From: Acidobacteria bacterium CG_4_9_14_3_um_filter_49_7
Lineage (GTDB): Bacteria; Acidobacteriota; Holophagae; Thermotomaculales; Thermotomaculaceae
Direction of reading: 5' to 3'
DNA: 6,744 bases
Assembly (NCBI GenBank): GCA_002789615.1
Contig: PFTO01000105.1
Location: 1 to 6,744 of the forward strand
Positions 6,392 to 6,744 of the stretch are shown piece after piece. The notes under the pieces are model-generated. The model was given only the letters and a program-made list of their open reading frames with translations, did no database searches and had not been told where the DNA came from. Positions within the stretch are counted from its first letter, which is position 1. Each line of letters begins with the position of its first letter. A program made the position numbers and the translations under genes.

Positions 6392-6744
6392 GAAAACAAG
6401 ACGAATATAAAAAAGATTGCAATATTGACTGGCGGAGGGGATTGCCCCGGACTGAACGCCGTGATCAGGGGCGTTGTAAAGACTGCGATTCGAAAATATA
6501 ACTGGCGGGTCTATGGGGTCCCGGACGGGTTTGAGGGTCTGGTGACCGGGAGCAACCTGGTGGAGCTGACAGAATTCGGCATCCGGGGTATTTTACCGCG
6601 GGGGGGCACCATTCTGGGTACAACCAATCGCGGAAATCCCTTTGAGTACGTGGTAGTGGAAGGTGGCAAGGAAACCATCCGGGATATGTCTGACAAGGTT
6701 GTGGAGAATCTGGGAATTCTGGAGATTGATGGGCTTGTTGTAAT
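6386..6744 (+). CDS. pfkA: 6-phosphofructokinase, N-terminal third (cut by window edge)
   Basis: The first 119 codons of a phosphofructokinase, usually 320-420 residues, which phosphorylates fructose 6-phosphate to fructose 1,6-bisphosphate in glycolysis in the cytoplasm. Residues 11-29 (IAILTGGGDCPGLNAVIRG) form the nucleotide or pyrophosphate loop, corresponding to TSGGDAPGMNA in E. coli PfkA. YGVPDGFEGL (43-52) follows, then PRGGTILGTTNR (71-82), whose R72 and R82 line up with nucleotide and phosphate contacts of the E. coli enzyme. The fragment stops at EIDGLVV, just before the GGDG-type motif that tells ATP-using from pyrophosphate-using enzymes, so the phosphate donor cannot be settled here. 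The GGGDCPGLN and ILGTTNRGNPF wording resembles the long or mixed-substrate clades rather than the short E. coli type, from memory. It has its own promoter and ribosome site and is divergent from the YyaL gene. Confidence 0.95.
   Translation, partial: MTENKTNIKKIAILTGGGDCPGLNAVIRGVVKTAIRKYNWRVYGVPDGFEGLVTGSNLVELTEFGIRGILPRGGTILGTTNRGNPFEYVVVEGGKETIRDMSDKVVENLGILEIDGLVV

Overview
The window carries five protein genes and no RNA genes, mobile elements or CRISPR arrays that I can see. Four genes are on the minus strand and one on the plus strand. Two run off the ends: the minus-strand gene at the left edge lacks its C-terminus, and the plus-strand gene at the right edge has only its first third. 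The content is ordinary bacterial housekeeping and accessory metabolism with base composition near balance. Sigma70-like promoter spacing and Shine-Dalgarno sites indicate a bacterium. The gene types (a 'HAGE'-type M14 carboxypeptidase with a signal peptide, a stand-alone LUD protein, a YyaL-type protein, a 'TGGGDCPGLNAVIRG' phosphofructokinase) would suit a deep-branching Gram-negative lineage such as the FCB group, Calditrichota-like phyla or Acidobacteriota. I cannot assign a phylum from sequence alone.

Layout, right to left along the minus strand. A divergent intergenic region (6196-6385) separates the phosphofructokinase gene (6386 onward, plus) from a long YyaL/DUF255 thioredoxin-like gene (6195-4114, minus). 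A 369-base non-coding gap (3745-4113) follows, with degenerate short repeats and a possible hairpin terminator. Then come three closely packed minus-strand genes that look like one operon: a secreted M14 zinc carboxypeptidase (3744-2152), a LUD-domain protein (2162-1548) that overlaps the carboxypeptidase gene by 11 bases, and after 32 bases a TPR-containing, single-pass membrane protein (1515 to beyond base 1).

The leftmost gene is easy to miss because its stop codon lies outside the window. The frame is open for 505 codons from an ATG directly preceded by an in-frame stop, and its protein has TPR-like repeats, an acidic linker and one transmembrane helix. It is the least understood gene here. 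The phosphofructokinase belongs to glycolysis. The carboxypeptidase probably trims peptides outside the cytoplasm. The LUD and YyaL proteins have only loosely known roles. No shared pathway for the three-gene operon is evident. I found no convincing new defence, mobile or signalling system. The most useful leads are the TPR membrane protein and its coupling to the carboxypeptidase, the divergent regulatory region with an inverted repeat beside the phosphofructokinase promoter, and the repeat-rich gap.
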